Origin: an uncultured Pelagibacteraceae bacterium
GTDB lineage: Bacteria; Pseudomonadota; Alphaproteobacteria; Pelagibacterales; Pelagibacteraceae
Assembly (NCBI GenBank): GCA_902595885.1
Contig: CACJRQ010000010.1
Span: 1 to 38,204, forward strand
Length of the DNA: 38,204 nucleotides
Direction: 5' to 3'
Shown here: in pieces, positions 26,097-35,385 of the stretch
How positions within the stretch are numbered: position 1 is the stretch's first letter
Layout: each line of letters opens with the position of its first letter
Notes under the pieces: model-generated
What the model saw: only the letters and a program-made list of their open reading frames with translations
What the model was told of the DNA's origin: nothing
Databases searched by the model: none
Translations under genes and position numbers: made by a program

Positions 26097-26991
26097 GTCT
26101 TTTAGATTTTAAAAGTTTTTTAAAATAATCAGGTAACAATGCTGAATAAGTATGTTTTATGTCATTAATTTTAAATTTAATTTGATATGAATGTAACATT
26201 AAATTTTTATTAATTCCTTTATTAGAATTTGATAACTTATATTTTGTATCTCCAAATATAGGATTTCCAATTGCATATAATTGTTTTCTTAACTGATGTT
26301 TTCGTCCAGTAATAGGTTTTAATTCTAATAAACTTGCTTCAGAATTTTTGTCAATAACTGTGAAAATTGTTTTTGCTTTTTCAATAATTTTTTTATCACC
26401 TTCGTACCTAATTAAATCGTCATCCCATACACCAGATTTTTTATTAATTTCTCCTTGGCAGATAGCTAAATAGGTTTTGTGTACTTTTCTTACTCTAAAT
26501 AAAGAAGTAAGTAATTGAGCGCTCTCTCTGTTTTTAGCCATAATAAAAACTCCAGAGGTATCTTTATCCAATCTATGAACTGAATATGGTTTTGTTCCCT
26601 CAAAAATTTCACTTTTGGCAAAAATATCAACCAGGTTTTTTTTTGATTTAGTTCCACCTTGCACTGAAATGCCTGATGCTTTGTTTAAAACAACAAAATT
26701 GTCATTGTTGTCAATAATTTGATCTTCATTTGATTTTATTATTTCTTTTGATGGTGAAAACTTAATCTTTTTTTGTTGAATTGTTTCTTTAAATTCAATG
26801 TTGAATATATTTATTTCATCTTTCGTTTTTACTTTAAAAGAGCTTTTAACTTTTTTTTTATTAAGCTTTATTTTTCCTGTTCTTAAATATTTCTCAATGA
26901 GTCCTTGTGGAATTTTTCCAATTTTTAATCTTAACCATCTGTCCAAACGCATATCACCACACGTTGAATCAACGATGTAAGATTTCTTCAT
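26074..26991 (-). CDS. rluC: RluC/RluD-type 23S rRNA pseudouridine synthase
   Basis: A 305-residue enzyme with an N-terminal S4-like RNA-binding domain ([20 protein letters not shown]) and a pseudouridine synthase core. The catalytic Asp142 lies in the diagnostic [15 protein letters not shown]. The later [20 protein letters not shown] and [10 protein letters not shown] also fit RluC or RluD. RluC modifies several uridines in 23S rRNA, whereas RluD modifies the helix 69 loop. The choice between them is not certain from motifs alone. It follows rplQ by ten bases and so may be co-transcribed with the ribosomal genes. Confidence 0.88.
   Translation of the reverse strand: MKKSYIVDSTCGDMRLDRWLRLKIGKIPQGLIEKYLRTGKIKLNKKKVKSSFKVKTKDEINIFNIEFKETIQQKKIKFSPSKEIIKSNEDQIIDNNDNFVVLNKASGISVQGGTKSKKNLVDIFAKSEIFEGTKPYSVHRLDKDTSGVFIMAKNRESAQLLTSLFRVRKVHKTYLAICQGEINKKSGVWDDDLIRYEGDKKIIEKAKTIFTVIDKNSEASLLELKPITGRKHQLRKQLYAIGNPIFGDTKYKLSNSNKGINKNLMLHSYQIKFKINDIKHTYSALLPDYFKKLLKSKRLRFSNLK
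26088..26110. terminator. Possible bidirectional terminator at the lipB/rluC junction
   Basis: A perfect 9-base inverted repeat, AAAATCTAA and TTAGATTTT, has a five-base loop. The left arm ends with the lipB stop codon, and the whole element lies in the 3' coding end of rluC. On the + strand a run of six T follows five bases later. On the - strand the 3' arm itself ends in four T. It is the only structure at a convergent, overlapping gene pair, so it could stop both transcripts. The AT-rich stem is weak by E. coli standards. Confidence 0.5.
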
Positions 26992-27001
26992 GATTTAAGA
27001 T

Positions 27002-27445
27002 TTAAGCTGTAGCTTGTTTTTTCTCTTCCGTTTTAGGTGACTCTTTAGCTGTATCTTTTTTTGGTTTATCAACTCTCTTTGCTTCAACGTCTCTATCAAC
27101 AAATTCAATTATTGCCATTGGAGCATTATCACCATATCTAAATCCAGCTTTAATGATTCTTGTGTAACCACCTTTTCTATTCTGATATCTTTTAGAAAGT
27201 GTTTTTTTCACTTTATTAGCTGAATTAATATCTTGTAGTTTAGAAACCAACATTTTGGTTGTCTGTAAAGTTTCTTTTTTTCCTAATGTTATTATTTTAT
27301 CCGCTTGAGGTTTTAGAAATTTAGCTTTTGGCAAAGTGGTTTTAATCTGCTCATACTTAATCAAAGAATTAAGCATATTCTTAAGTAAAGCTTTTCTATG
27401 CTCTGAAGTTCTATTTAACTTCTTATTTGCCAAACTATGTCTCAT
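27002..27445 (-). CDS. rplQ: 50S ribosomal protein L17
   Basis: A 147-residue bL17, starting [20 protein letters not shown] as in the family. The body to about residue 125 (GGYTRIIKAGFRYGDNAPMAIIEFV) is standard. It is followed by a Lys-, Glu- and Ala-rich tail of about 20 residues that E. coli lacks, although tails of this kind are common in alphaproteobacteria. It is the last ribosomal protein of the cluster. It shares one base with the end of rpoA, and the next gene (rluC) begins ten bases on. Confidence 0.97.
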   Translation of the reverse strand: MRHSLANKKLNRTSEHRKALLKNMLNSLIKYEQIKTTLPKAKFLKPQADKIITLGKKETLQTTKMLVSKLQDINSANKVKKTLSKRYQNRKGGYTRIIKAGFRYGDNAPMAIIEFVDRDVEAKRVDKPKKDTAKESPKTEEKKQATA

Positions 27446-28473
27446 TAAATTGCTTCCTCTAATTTCTTAGACATTTCTGCAATGTTGTCTGGTGGCCAGT
27501 TAGGTATTTCCATTCCTAAATATAAAGACATTCCTGTTAAAACTTCTTTAATTTCATTTAATGATTTTCTTCCAAAATTAGGTGTTCTCAACATTTCACC
27601 TTCAGATTTTTGAACCAGATCGCCGATATAAATAATATTATCATTTTTTAAGCAGTTCATTGATCTAACTGATAACTCTAACTCATCCACTTTTCTTAAT
27701 AAGTTTTTGTTAAATTCAGGTTCTGTTGAAACTTCTTTTACAGGGGCTTCAACTGGCTCATCAAAGTTTACAAACATTTTAAGTTGATCTTGGAAAATTC
27801 TAGCCGAATAAGCTACAGCATCCTCAGCAGAAATTGATCCATTAGTTTCAACTTCCATAATTAATTTATCATAATCTAATGCCTTACCTTCTCTAGCAGT
27901 ACTAACTGAATATGAAACTTTTTTAACCGGGCTATAAAGTGAATCAATAGCAATAAGACCTAAAGGTGGCTCTTCAGGTTTATTTAATTCTGCTGGCACA
28001 TATCCTTTACCTGTATTAACATTCATCTCCATATGAAAAGTGGTATTTTCATCTAAGTTACAAATAACTAAATCAGGATTTAAAATTTCAACATCTGTAA
28101 CAGGCGCAATATCTGAAGCTTTAATTTCACCAGGTCCTTTTGCATCTAGAATTAATTTTTTTGTACCTTCTGAATTACTTTTTAATGCTAAAGATTTTAC
28201 GTTTAAAACAATATCTGTAACATCTTCTCTAACACCTTTTATTGAAGTAAATTCATGTAAAACTCCATCAATTTGAATTGAAGTCACAGCTGCACCTCTT
28301 ATTGATGACAATAAAATTCTTCTTAAAGAGTTACCTAAAGTTAATCCGTAACCTTTTTCTAAAGGCTCTGCTACAATTTTTGCATGTGTTAAGTCATCAC
28401 TTATTTGAACATCTAATTTAGATGGCTTTATTAACGACTTCCAATTTTTTACATTAACATTTTCGACTTCCAT
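27445..28473 (-). CDS. rpoA: RNA polymerase alpha subunit
   Basis: A 342-residue alpha subunit. The N-terminal assembly domain has the conserved [20 protein letters not shown] and [14 protein letters not shown]. The C-terminal domain has [16 protein letters not shown], holding the Arg that contacts promoter UP elements. [16 protein letters not shown] and the final NWPPDNI are also present. The linker is normal. Start and stop each share one base with the neighbouring genes (rpsK and rplQ), so translation is probably coupled with them. It carries all the residues expected for UP-element binding. Confidence 0.98.
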   Translation of the reverse strand: MEVENVNVKNWKSLIKPSKLDVQISDDLTHAKIVAEPLEKGYGLTLGNSLRRILLSSIRGAAVTSIQIDGVLHEFTSIKGVREDVTDIVLNVKSLALKSNSEGTKKLILDAKGPGEIKASDIAPVTDVEILNPDLVICNLDENTTFHMEMNVNTGKGYVPAELNKPEEPPLGLIAIDSLYSPVKKVSYSVSTAREGKALDYDKLIMEVETNGSISAEDAVAYSARIFQDQLKMFVNFDEPVEAPVKEVSTEPEFNKNLLRKVDELELSVRSMNCLKNDNIIYIGDLVQKSEGEMLRTPNFGRKSLNEIKEVLTGMSLYLGMEIPNWPPDNIAEMSKKLEEAI

Positions 28474-28922
28474 TAAACTCTCCTTTTCTTTGGTGGTCTA
28501 GTTCCATTATGAGGCATAGGAGTAGTGTCTTTGATTGACAAAATCTTAAATCCCCTAGCTTGTAATGCTCTTAAAGCTGTTTCTCTTCCTGATCCAGGTC
28601 CTTTCACTTCAACAGATAAAGTTTTCATCCCATACTCTAAAGCTTTAGAAGCTGCAGAATCTGCTGCTATCTGTGCAGCATAAGGAGTAGACTTTCTTGA
28701 TCCCTTAAAACCTTTTTGTCCTGCAGATGCCCACGAAATTACATTTCCGTTTGTATCAGCAATAGAGATAATAGTATTATTAAATGTAGATTGTACATAA
28801 GCAATTCCATTTAAAATATTTTTCTTAACTTTCTTCTTTTTTGAATAAGAACTTTTTACACTTTTTTTAGTAGACTTTTCTACTTTCTGATCTTTATTCT
28901 CGACTTTATCAGTTTTAGCCAT
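28473..28922 (-). CDS. rpsK: 30S ribosomal protein S11
   Basis: A 149-residue uS11. The core from about residue 35 is standard ([31 protein letters not shown], the C-terminal [15 protein letters not shown]). The N-terminus is about 20 residues longer than in E. coli, and the extension is almost entirely Lys, Ser, Glu and Asp. The extra part starts at a good ATG two bases after rpsM, so it is probably real and not a wrong start. It has no visible fold and would be a flexible, charged tail near the platform of the small subunit. Confidence 0.97.
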   Translation of the reverse strand: MAKTDKVENKDQKVEKSTKKSVKSSYSKKKKVKKNILNGIAYVQSTFNNTIISIADTNGNVISWASAGQKGFKGSRKSTPYAAQIAADSAASKALEYGMKTLSVEVKGPGSGRETALRALQARGFKILSIKDTTPMPHNGTRPPKKRRV

Positions 28923-28924
28923 AA

Positions 28925-29308
28925 CTATTTTTTAGTTGGTGTTAATTTTTTTCCAGCAATAGCAATTGCTTTTCCTTTTCTTGTTCTTGCATTACATCTA
29001 GTTCTTTGTCCTCTAACAGGTAATTTTTTTCTATGCCTTGTTCCTCTGTAACAAGCTAAATCAATTAATCTTTTAATACTTAATGAATAATCTCTCCTTA
29101 AATCACCTTCTACTTTAAAGTTTTGATCGATGTACTCTCTAATTTTTAAAATCTCTTCATCTGTTAATTCATTTACTCTTTTAGCTCTTGGAATTTCTAA
29201 AGATGAACAAATTTGCTGAGAGAATTTATCACCAATTCCATAAATATAAGTTAATCCTATGTGAACAAGCTTATTCTGTGGAATGTTTATACCTGCGATA
29301 CGAGCCAT
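28925..29308 (-). CDS. rpsM: 30S ribosomal protein S13
   Basis: A 127-residue uS13, with the conserved start [26 protein letters not shown] and the C-terminal [20 protein letters not shown]. It follows adk after the largest spacer of the cluster (55 bases), which carries a good promoter. No rpmJ is found between adk and rpsM or between rpsM and rpsK. Confidence 0.98.
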   Translation of the reverse strand: MARIAGINIPQNKLVHIGLTYIYGIGDKFSQQICSSLEIPRAKRVNELTDEEILKIREYIDQNFKVEGDLRRDYSLSIKRLIDLACYRGTRHRKKLPVRGQRTRCNARTRKGKAIAIAGKKLTPTKK

Positions 29309-29331
29309 AATATTAGTGATAAATTGTGCCT

Positions 29332-29359
29332 TTTATATAAGAAGATTAATCAAAGTCAA
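29332..29359 (-). promoter_or_regulatory. Strong candidate sigma-70 promoter before rpsM
   Basis: On the minus strand TTGACT (29359-29354) and TATAAA (29337-29332) each match the consensus at five of six bases, with 16 bases between them. Transcription would begin near 29325, giving a leader of about 17 bases before the rpsM ATG. This spacer between adk and rpsM is the only long one in the cluster. It would give rpsM-rpsK-rpoA-rplQ (the alpha operon) its own promoter besides read-through from upstream. Confidence 0.62.
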
Positions 29360-29363
29360 CGTC

Positions 29364-29927
29364 TTATACATTGATAAAATTGTCGATTTTCTTGGTTATT
29401 TCTTCAATTTCTAAGCCTCCATCAATCTCCTTAAAATTTGGATTCTCAGAGTAAAAATTTAGAACTGGTTGAGTTGTTTTCATGTACGTCTCATACCTTC
29501 TCAATATAGTTTCGGATTCATCATCAGACCTATTTTCTATAATTTTTCTCTTCTCAAGTCTTTTAAGAATTGTCCCTTTGTCTGCGTTTAGAAACAAAAT
29601 TAAATCTATTTTTTGATTTGAATTTTTTAGTAAAATTTCTAAATTTTTAGCCTGACTTAATGATCTAGGATATCCATCAAAAATTAATTTATTCTTTTTT
29701 TGAGGATCATAGACTAATTTTTCTATAAGCTTATTAACAATATCATCACTTATAAAATTACCATCTCGCATATCATTAGTTATTGCTGTACCAATATCTG
29801 ATTTTTTATTGATTTCTTCCCTTAAGAGATCACCTGTTGAAATTTGAAAAGCTTTTAATTTGTTTACTAAATATTTAGACTGAGTACCTTTTCCAGCACC
29901 AGGAGGTCCAAATAAAATTATATTCAC
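29364..29927 (-). CDS. adk: Adenylate kinase (short-lid form)
   Basis: A 187-residue adenylate kinase with the P-loop GPPGAGKGT (7-15), QISTGDLLREE, and LIFDGYPRSLSQAKNLE. It is shorter than E. coli Adk (214 residues). The LID insertion is absent, and only a short loop (KRKIIENRSDD) lies in its place, as in short-type enzymes. It converts AMP and ATP to two ADP. It directly follows secY with no gap, the order usual in alphaproteobacteria. Confidence 0.96.
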   Translation of the reverse strand: MNIILFGPPGAGKGTQSKYLVNKLKAFQISTGDLLREEINKKSDIGTAITNDMRDGNFISDDIVNKLIEKLVYDPQKKNKLIFDGYPRSLSQAKNLEILLKNSNQKIDLILFLNADKGTILKRLEKRKIIENRSDDESETILRRYETYMKTTQPVLNFYSENPNFKEIDGGLEIEEITKKIDNFINV

Positions 29928-31208
29928 TTACTTACCAAATTTAGTTTTTTTAATTAGTTGCTCATATTGTGAACTCATTAACCTTGTTTGAATTTGAGTT
30001 ACAGTATCAATGGCTACAACAACAACAATTAAAATTGATGCACCACCTAAATAAAAAGGTATTGGATAATTTGCAATTAAAAATTCTGGCATCAAACAAA
30101 CTAAAGTTAAATAAAGAGCTCCTATTGTAGTTAACTTTGTTAAAATGTTTTCAATATATAAAGCTGTACTTTCACCAGGTCTAATTCCTGGAACAAAGCC
30201 TCCATGTTTTCTAAGATTTTCAGCTGTTTCTGTTGGATTAAAAGTTATAGAAGTATAAAAAAAAGTAAAAAATATTATTCCAGATGCATAAAGCAACATA
30301 TATAAAGGTTGACCTTGGGTGAAAAAAGAACTTAGGTTTAAAAATGTTTCATTATTTGAAAATGAAAAATTTGAAAATGTTACCGGCAACAATAAAAGCG
30401 CTGAAGCAAAGATAGCTGGTATTACTCCAGCTTGGTTTATTTTTAAAGGCAAATGAGATGACTCACCTCCATACATTTTATTTCCCATTTGTCTTTTTGG
30501 ATAATTGATAAGAATTTTTCTCAATGCTCTTTCCATAAAAACAACAAAAAGAATTGTAAGTATTAATAGAACAAATATAGCTAGAATCATAAATGTTGAA
30601 ACCGCACCCGTTCTACCTAATTCAAAAGTTGTAACCAAAGCTCTAGGAATTTCTGCTACAATACCAGCAAAAATTATTAGTGATATACCGTTACCTATAC
30701 CTCTTTGAGTGATTTGTTCTCCCAACCACATTAAAAATATTGTTCCTGCAACAATAGTTGTAACGGTAGTTATTTTAAAAAAGGCTCCTGGATTGATTAC
30801 TAAGTCAGCTGATGACTCTAAACCAACAGATAAACCATATCCTTGAACTGTTGCAAGTAAGACTGTTCCGTATCTCGTAATTTGGGTAATTTTTGCTCTA
30901 CCGGTCTCTCCTTGAGCTTTTAAATTTTTAAAATATTCAGTAACACCTGTTAAAAGCTGAACTATAATGGCAGAAGAAATATAAGGCATTATACCTAATG
31001 CAAATATAGCCATCCGACTAACTGCACCTCCTGCAAAAACATTAAACATGCCCAGCAATCCTTTTTGATTGCCTTCCATCATTATTTTCAATTGTTCTGG
31101 GTCTATACCTGGTAACGGTACAAAAGTTCCAAATCTATAAACAGCTAATATTAAAATAGTAAATATAATTCTATTTCTTAAATCATTTGTTGACGATGAT
31201 GCGCTCAT
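29928..31208 (-). CDS. secY: Protein translocase subunit SecY
   Basis: A 426-residue SecY with ten expected membrane helices. It starts with a cytosolic RNRIIFTILILAVYRFGTF segment. The plug region is GLLGMFNVFAGGAVSRMAI, and later come GIGNGISLIIFAGIVAEIPR and the loop NLRKHGGFVPGIRPGEST, which contacts SecA and ribosomes. It forms the protein-conducting channel with SecE and SecG. It lies nine bases after rplO. Confidence 0.98.
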   Translation of the reverse strand: MSASSSTNDLRNRIIFTILILAVYRFGTFVPLPGIDPEQLKIMMEGNQKGLLGMFNVFAGGAVSRMAIFALGIMPYISSAIIVQLLTGVTEYFKNLKAQGETGRAKITQITRYGTVLLATVQGYGLSVGLESSADLVINPGAFFKITTVTTIVAGTIFLMWLGEQITQRGIGNGISLIIFAGIVAEIPRALVTTFELGRTGAVSTFMILAIFVLLILTILFVVFMERALRKILINYPKRQMGNKMYGGESSHLPLKINQAGVIPAIFASALLLLPVTFSNFSFSNNETFLNLSSFFTQGQPLYMLLYASGIIFFTFFYTSITFNPTETAENLRKHGGFVPGIRPGESTALYIENILTKLTTIGALYLTLVCLMPEFLIANYPIPFYLGGASILIVVVVAIDTVTQIQTRLMSSQYEQLIKKTKFGK

Positions 31209-31217
31209 ATAAACAAA

Positions 31218-31670
31218 CTATTTTTTTAATTGAATAGATCCACCAACTTTTTCTAGTTTTTCTATTGCAGCTTTAGAGGCCAGGTCAGCTTCAATATTAA
31301 TTTTATCCTTTACTTCCCCAGAACCTAAAATTTTTAATTTTTTTGAGTTTTTATTTATTAATTTAAGTTTTTTTAATAATTCTGAGTTTAATACTTCATT
31401 TGGATTAATATTTTTTTTGTCTATGTAAGATTGAATTTTATCTAAATTTAAAATTGCAACACTCTCTTTTGATATTGGGTTAAAACCTCTTTTCGGAAGT
31501 CTTCTGTATAATGGCATTTGACCACCTTCAAAACTTTTAATAGCTACACCAGATCTTGATTTTTGACCTTTAACACCTCTTCCGGATGTTTTTCCTTTAC
31601 CAGAACCAATTCCTCTTCCAACTCTTATTTTAGATTTATTGATTTTTTCTCTATTATTTAAAGTAATCAT
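31218..31670 (-). CDS. rplO: 50S ribosomal protein L15
   Basis: A 150-residue uL15. The N-terminal Gly/Lys-rich part ([20 protein letters not shown]) and [15 protein letters not shown] are standard. The start shares one base with the rpsE stop. There is no room for rpmD, which usually lies between these two genes. Confidence 0.98.
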   Translation of the reverse strand: MITLNNREKINKSKIRVGRGIGSGKGKTSGRGVKGQKSRSGVAIKSFEGGQMPLYRRLPKRGFNPISKESVAILNLDKIQSYIDKKNINPNEVLNSELLKKLKLINKNSKKLKILGSGEVKDKINIEADLASKAAIEKLEKVGGSIQLKK

Positions 31671-32185
31671 TATCCTCTTTTTTCAATTATTTCAGAAATT
31701 TTTTTATTTCTAATTGCTGATATTTGTTTTGGTGAACTTTGTTTCATTAATGCTTTCATTGTAGCTCTAATTACATTATGCGCATTTGAAGTTCCCATAG
31801 ATTTTGCAACAATATCTTTTACTCCTAAAACTTCACATACTGCCCTAACAGGACCACCTGCTATTATACCTGTCCCTTTGGAAGCTGCTCTAAGAACTAT
31901 TCTACCCGAGCCGTCTTTTGCCTTAACGTCATGATGTATCGTTCTGCCTTCTCTTAATGGTATATGAGTAAGTTTTCTTCTTGCCATCTCATTAGCTTTT
32001 TTAATGGCATCAGGTACTTGCTTAGCCTTTGCATGAGCAATACCAATTTTTCCGGCTTGATTTCCAACAACTACAAGCGCTGAAAATCCAAATCTTCTTC
32101 CGCCCTTAACAACTTTAGTAATACGATTTATGTGGACTAATTTTTCTAATATATCGTCAGTTTTTTTGTCTTTCAAATTTTCCAT
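31670..32185 (-). CDS. rpsE: 30S ribosomal protein S5
   Basis: A 171-residue uS5, with the double-stranded-RNA-binding segment [20 protein letters not shown] followed by [17 protein letters not shown]. The C-terminal domain includes [19 protein letters not shown] and [12 protein letters not shown]. It follows rplR by two bases and ends in a one-base overlap with rplO. Confidence 0.98.
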   Translation of the reverse strand: MENLKDKKTDDILEKLVHINRITKVVKGGRRFGFSALVVVGNQAGKIGIAHAKAKQVPDAIKKANEMARRKLTHIPLREGRTIHHDVKAKDGSGRIVLRAASKGTGIIAGGPVRAVCEVLGVKDIVAKSMGTSNAHNVIRATMKALMKQSSPKQISAIRNKKISEIIEKRG

Positions 32186-32187
32186 AA

Positions 32188-32544
32188 TTAAAATTCCATT
32201 CCGTTTTCTCTTAGAGTTTCTGCAAAAACCTTAATTCTACCATGATATTTGTAAGAACCTCTATCAAAGTAAATTTTAGTTATTTTTTTCTCTTGAGCTT
32301 TTTTGGCTAATTTTTGAGCAACCAATTTAGATAGCTCAGTTTTATTAACTTTATCAGATGATTTAAGATCTTTTTCTACAGATGAAGCTGATAACAAGGT
32401 TACATTTTTTGTATCATCAATTATTTGTGCTGAAATATTTTTTGATGATCTAGAAATACTTAATCTAAATCTATCTTTTGAAGCAACTTTTTTAACTTTG
32501 TTGCTAACTCTAAATCTTTTTCTGATACTAGTGTTTATTTTCAT
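32188..32544 (-). CDS. rplR: 50S ribosomal protein L18
   Basis: A 118-residue uL18, which binds 5S rRNA. The basic N-terminus ([12 protein letters not shown]) and [18 protein letters not shown] are standard. The C-terminal [20 protein letters not shown] is diagnostic. The start shares one base with the rplF stop. Confidence 0.98.
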   Translation of the reverse strand: MKINTSIRKRFRVSNKVKKVASKDRFRLSISRSSKNISAQIIDDTKNVTLLSASSVEKDLKSSDKVNKTELSKLVAQKLAKKAQEKKITKIYFDRGSYKYHGRIKVFAETLRENGMEF

Positions 32545-33083
32545 TATTTTTTCTTTCCTTCTTTTTTGAGGACATACTGACCTTTTTCTCGAACACCTTT
32601 GCCTTTATAAGGTTCGATTTTTCTTAATGTTTTAATTTTAGATGCAACTTCACCAACTAGCTGCTTATCAGATCCTGTGATTTTTAATGTTGTTTGTTTT
32701 TCAACAGCAATTTTAATACCTTCTGGTATATCAAAATTGATATCATGGCTATAACCTAATTGTAAATTTAGCTGATTTCCTTTTAACGCTGCTCTATAAC
32801 CAACACCAACTAATTCTAAAGTCTTTTCATACCCTGTGCTAGATCCAATAACAGCATTATTGATTAAACTTCTATTCATTCCCCAAAGTCTTTTTGAGTT
32901 TTGATCTACTTTTTTTGGTTTAATAGAAATTTCTTTACCCTCAATTATGTCTAAATTAAACATTTCTAAATCAACATTAATTGATTTTTTTCCTAAAGGT
33001 CCTTCAATATTTATAATATTTCCAGCTAAAGCAACCTTTACTTTTTCAGGGATCGATATGTTAATTTTTCCTATTTTAGACAT
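32544..33083 (-). CDS. rplF: 50S ribosomal protein L6
   Basis: A 179-residue uL6 made of two similar domains. Diagnostic parts are [32 protein letters not shown] and the C-terminal [17 protein letters not shown]. It sits near the factor-binding site of the large subunit. One-base overlaps link it to rpsH upstream and rplR downstream. Confidence 0.98.
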   Translation of the reverse strand: MSKIGKINISIPEKVKVALAGNIINIEGPLGKKSINVDLEMFNLDIIEGKEISIKPKKVDQNSKRLWGMNRSLINNAVIGSSTGYEKTLELVGVGYRAALKGNQLNLQLGYSHDINFDIPEGIKIAVEKQTTLKITGSDKQLVGEVASKIKTLRKIEPYKGKGVREKGQYVLKKEGKKK

Positions 33084-33478
33084 TAAAATACCTTACAAAT
33101 TATTTCGCCACCAACTTTTTGTTTTCTTGCATCTATGTCTGTCATTACTCCTTTTGGAGTTGAAACAATAGCAATTCCTAAACCATTATTTATTTTGGGC
33201 AAGCTATCAGCAGATGAAAAAATTCTTCTTCCAGGTTTTGATACTCTTTCAAAGGCACTAATTACTGGATTACCTGAATGGTACTTAAGTTCTAATGATA
33301 AAATTGGTTTTTTCTCCTCAGAACTTACTTTAAAATCTTTTATAAAACCTTCATTTTTAAGTATATCTGCAATTTTTGTTTTAAAATTAGACGAAGGTAA
33401 TTCAACTTTTTTATGATTTCTAGCTTGAGCGTTCTTCACTCTTGCTATCATATCTCCTATAGGGTCACTTAAACTCAT
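33083..33478 (-). CDS. rpsH: 30S ribosomal protein S8
   Basis: A 131-residue uS8 starting SLSDPIGDMIARVKNAQARN. The C-terminal GLGIAIVSTPKGVMTDIDAR and GGEIICKVF are standard. S8 binds 16S rRNA, and in E. coli it represses the spc operon. Whether that holds here cannot be seen. It follows rpsN by 11 bases. Confidence 0.98.
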   Translation of the reverse strand: MSLSDPIGDMIARVKNAQARNHKKVELPSSNFKTKIADILKNEGFIKDFKVSSEEKKPILSLELKYHSGNPVISAFERVSKPGRRIFSSADSLPKINNGLGIAIVSTPKGVMTDIDARKQKVGGEIICKVF

Positions 33479-33489
33479 AATTTTCCTTT

Positions 33490-33795
33490 CTACCAGCTAG
33501 ATTTAACTAAGCCAGGTATCTTTCCTTGTAATCCTAATTGTCTTAATGCAATTCTTGAAATCTTTAATTTTCTGTAAACACCATGAGGTCTTCCAGTAAT
33601 TTCGCATCTATTCATAACCCTTGTTTTAGCAGAGTTTCTTGGCAGTTTAGATAATTTTTGTTGCGCTTTAAATCTTTCTTCTAATGGAATCTTTTTATCC
33701 ATTACAATCTTCTTTAATGATTGTCTTTTCTTATAAAGCCTATCTGAAAGCTTTATTCTTTTTTTATTTTTATTAACAGCGCTTAACTTTGCCAT
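33490..33795 (-). CDS. rpsN: 30S ribosomal protein S14 (zinc-free long form)
   Basis: A 101-residue uS14. It has the long form without the CxxC zinc pairs of the short form, and a single Cys in RNRCEITGRPHGVYRKLKIS. The C-terminal GLQGKIPGLVKSSW is standard. It starts two bases after rplE. Confidence 0.98.
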   Translation of the reverse strand: MAKLSAVNKNKKRIKLSDRLYKKRQSLKKIVMDKKIPLEERFKAQQKLSKLPRNSAKTRVMNRCEITGRPHGVYRKLKISRIALRQLGLQGKIPGLVKSSW

Positions 33796-33797
33796 GT

Positions 33798-34352
33798 TTA
33801 ATTATCTCCTTTTTTAATAAATGGAAAATTCATTTTTTCTAGTAATGCAAAACTATGTTCTTTATTTATTGCCTTAATAACTATTACTATATCTAAACCT
33901 CTAACTTTGTCAGCTCTATCAAAGCTGACTTCCGGGAAAATTATATGTTCTTTAATTCCAAATGTATAATTACCAAATTTGTCAAAACCTTTTGGTGACA
34001 AACCTCTAAAATCTTTAATTCTTGGTAATGCAATATTTACTAATCTGTCTAAGAATTCATACATTCTATTTTTTCTTAATGTTACTTTTAAACCAGCATT
34101 TGATCCTTTTCTGGTTTTAAAATTTGCTACTGATTTTTTAAATTTAGTTGTAACTGGTTTTTGTCCAGTAATTTTAGCCATATCTTCCTCGCATGATTTT
34201 AAAATCTTAGAATCTGTAGCATCTAAACCAAGACCCATATTTAAAACAACTTTCTCAATTCTTGGAGCCATATAAATATTTTTAAAACCAAACTGATCTT
34301 TTAATGCAGGCTGAATTTCTTTATTGAATATTTCTTTTAATCTTGGTGTCAT
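33798..34352 (-). CDS. rplE: 50S ribosomal protein L5
   Basis: A 184-residue uL5, a 5S rRNA-binding protein. Diagnostic parts are APRIEKVVLNMGLG, ITGQKPVTTKFKKSVANFK and DFRGLSPKGFDKFGNYTFGI. It shares one base with rplX upstream. Length and motifs are normal. Confidence 0.98.
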   Translation of the reverse strand: MTPRLKEIFNKEIQPALKDQFGFKNIYMAPRIEKVVLNMGLGLDATDSKILKSCEEDMAKITGQKPVTTKFKKSVANFKTRKGSNAGLKVTLRKNRMYEFLDRLVNIALPRIKDFRGLSPKGFDKFGNYTFGIKEHIIFPEVSFDRADKVRGLDIVIVIKAINKEHSFALLEKMNFPFIKKGDN

Positions 34353-34597
34353 TATTTTTTAGCCTCTTTTTTCTTAACCGCTTTTTCATCAATTAGTTTT
34401 AAGTTAGAAATATGAATAAAGCTTTCCTTTGGAAAAATACCACCTTTTTTCTCTTTTGTTGTTTTAACGTGTTTTTTAACCATATTTATTTCTTTAACTT
34501 TAGCTCTGTTATTAACTCTATCAATTTCAATAACTTCACCCTCTTTTTTTTTATCTCTGCCAGCCAAAACTCTTACTTTCAAACCTTTTTTAATCAT
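34352..34597 (-). CDS. rplX: 50S ribosomal protein L24 (short form)
   Basis: An 81-residue uL24. The KOW motif region ([20 protein letters not shown]) and [18 protein letters not shown] are present. Most members have about 104 residues and end in a conserved RVGF..DGKKVR segment. That segment is absent, and the protein ends in a short Lys/Glu/Ala tail after [10 protein letters not shown]. Both ends join the neighbouring genes by one-base overlaps, so the shorter form seems to be the real gene and not a frameshift. Confidence 0.95.
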   Translation of the reverse strand: MIKKGLKVRVLAGRDKKKEGEVIEIDRVNNRAKVKEINMVKKHVKTTKEKKGGIFPKESFIHISNLKLIDEKAVKKKEAKK

Positions 34598-34965
34598 TAT
34601 AAAACCTCCGGTGCCAAAGAAATAATTTTCATTTGACCTCTGCTTCTTAATTCTCTTGTAACTGGTCCAAAAATTCTTGTTCCTACTGGCTCCCCTTTGT
34701 CATCAACTAACACAGCAGCATTATTATCAAATCTTACTTTAGAACCATCATTTCTGTGGATTCCCTTTTTAACCCTTACAACTACAGCTTTATGAACCGA
34801 TCCTTTTTTAACTTTTCCTTTAGGTATCGCCTCTTTAACTGCAATCACTATTGTATCACCAATACTAGCGTATCTTCTTTTTGATCCACCTAGAACTTTA
34901 ATGCACTCAATTCTTTTTGCGCCAGTATTGTCAGCAACTTGTAATTCTGTTTGAACACCAATCAT
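34597..34965 (-). CDS. rplN: 50S ribosomal protein L14
   Basis: A 122-residue uL14, highly conserved: [38 protein letters not shown], and the C-terminal [19 protein letters not shown]. It lies at the subunit interface. One-base overlaps join it to rpsQ and rplX. Confidence 0.98.
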   Translation of the reverse strand: MIGVQTELQVADNTGAKRIECIKVLGGSKRRYASIGDTIVIAVKEAIPKGKVKKGSVHKAVVVRVKKGIHRNDGSKVRFDNNAAVLVDDKGEPVGTRIFGPVTRELRSRGQMKIISLAPEVL

Positions 34966-35201
34966 TACTTTGTACTCTCCATAACTTGAAATTTTTTATT
35001 TTTAGAAAAAGGTTTACTCTCAATAATTGAAACTTTGTCACCAGTTTTGAACTTATTATTTTCATCATGAGCGTTATAGTTTTTTCTAACTCTAATTACT
35101 TTTTTAAGAACTGGGTGAGAATATTTACGTTCTACCATAACAGTAACTGTTTTATTTGGTTTATCGCTTATAACTACACCTGTAAGTATTTTTTTAGGCA
35201 T
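34965..35201 (-). CDS. rpsQ: 30S ribosomal protein S17
   Basis: A 78-residue uS17 of OB fold. Diagnostic parts are [20 protein letters not shown] and [20 protein letters not shown]. It overlaps rpmC upstream by eight bases and rplN by one. Confidence 0.98.
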   Translation of the reverse strand: MPKKILTGVVISDKPNKTVTVMVERKYSHPVLKKVIRVRKNYNAHDENNKFKTGDKVSIIESKPFSKNKKFQVMESTK

Positions 35202-35385
35202 TTGCTTTTCCTTTTAAAATTGTTTTTAATCTTGCTATTGTTTTTCTAGTTTCCCCAATTTTAGCTGGGTTTGTTACTTGTGAATTCATTTTTTGAAATC
35301 TGAAATTAAAAAGATCTTTTTTAAGCTTATCTATGTTCTTCACAATTTCGTCCTTTGATAATTTTTTAATTTCTTGTTTTTTCAT
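35194..35385 (-). CDS. rpmC: 50S ribosomal protein L29
   Basis: A 63-residue uL29 of two helices, with the [20 protein letters not shown] signature and the C-terminal [10 protein letters not shown]. It lies near the exit tunnel, where it helps bind trigger factor and SRP. It shares one base with rplP and overlaps rpsQ by eight. Confidence 0.97.
   Translation of the reverse strand: MKKQEIKKLSKDEIVKNIDKLKKDLFNFRFQKMNSQVTNPAKIGETRKTIARLKTILKGKANA

Noticed and set aside
29309..29363. Room for a small gene (rpmJ) or tRNA between adk and rpsM
   Set aside because: 55 bases are too few for either, and the translated frames show no L36 motif. The spacer is explained by a promoter.
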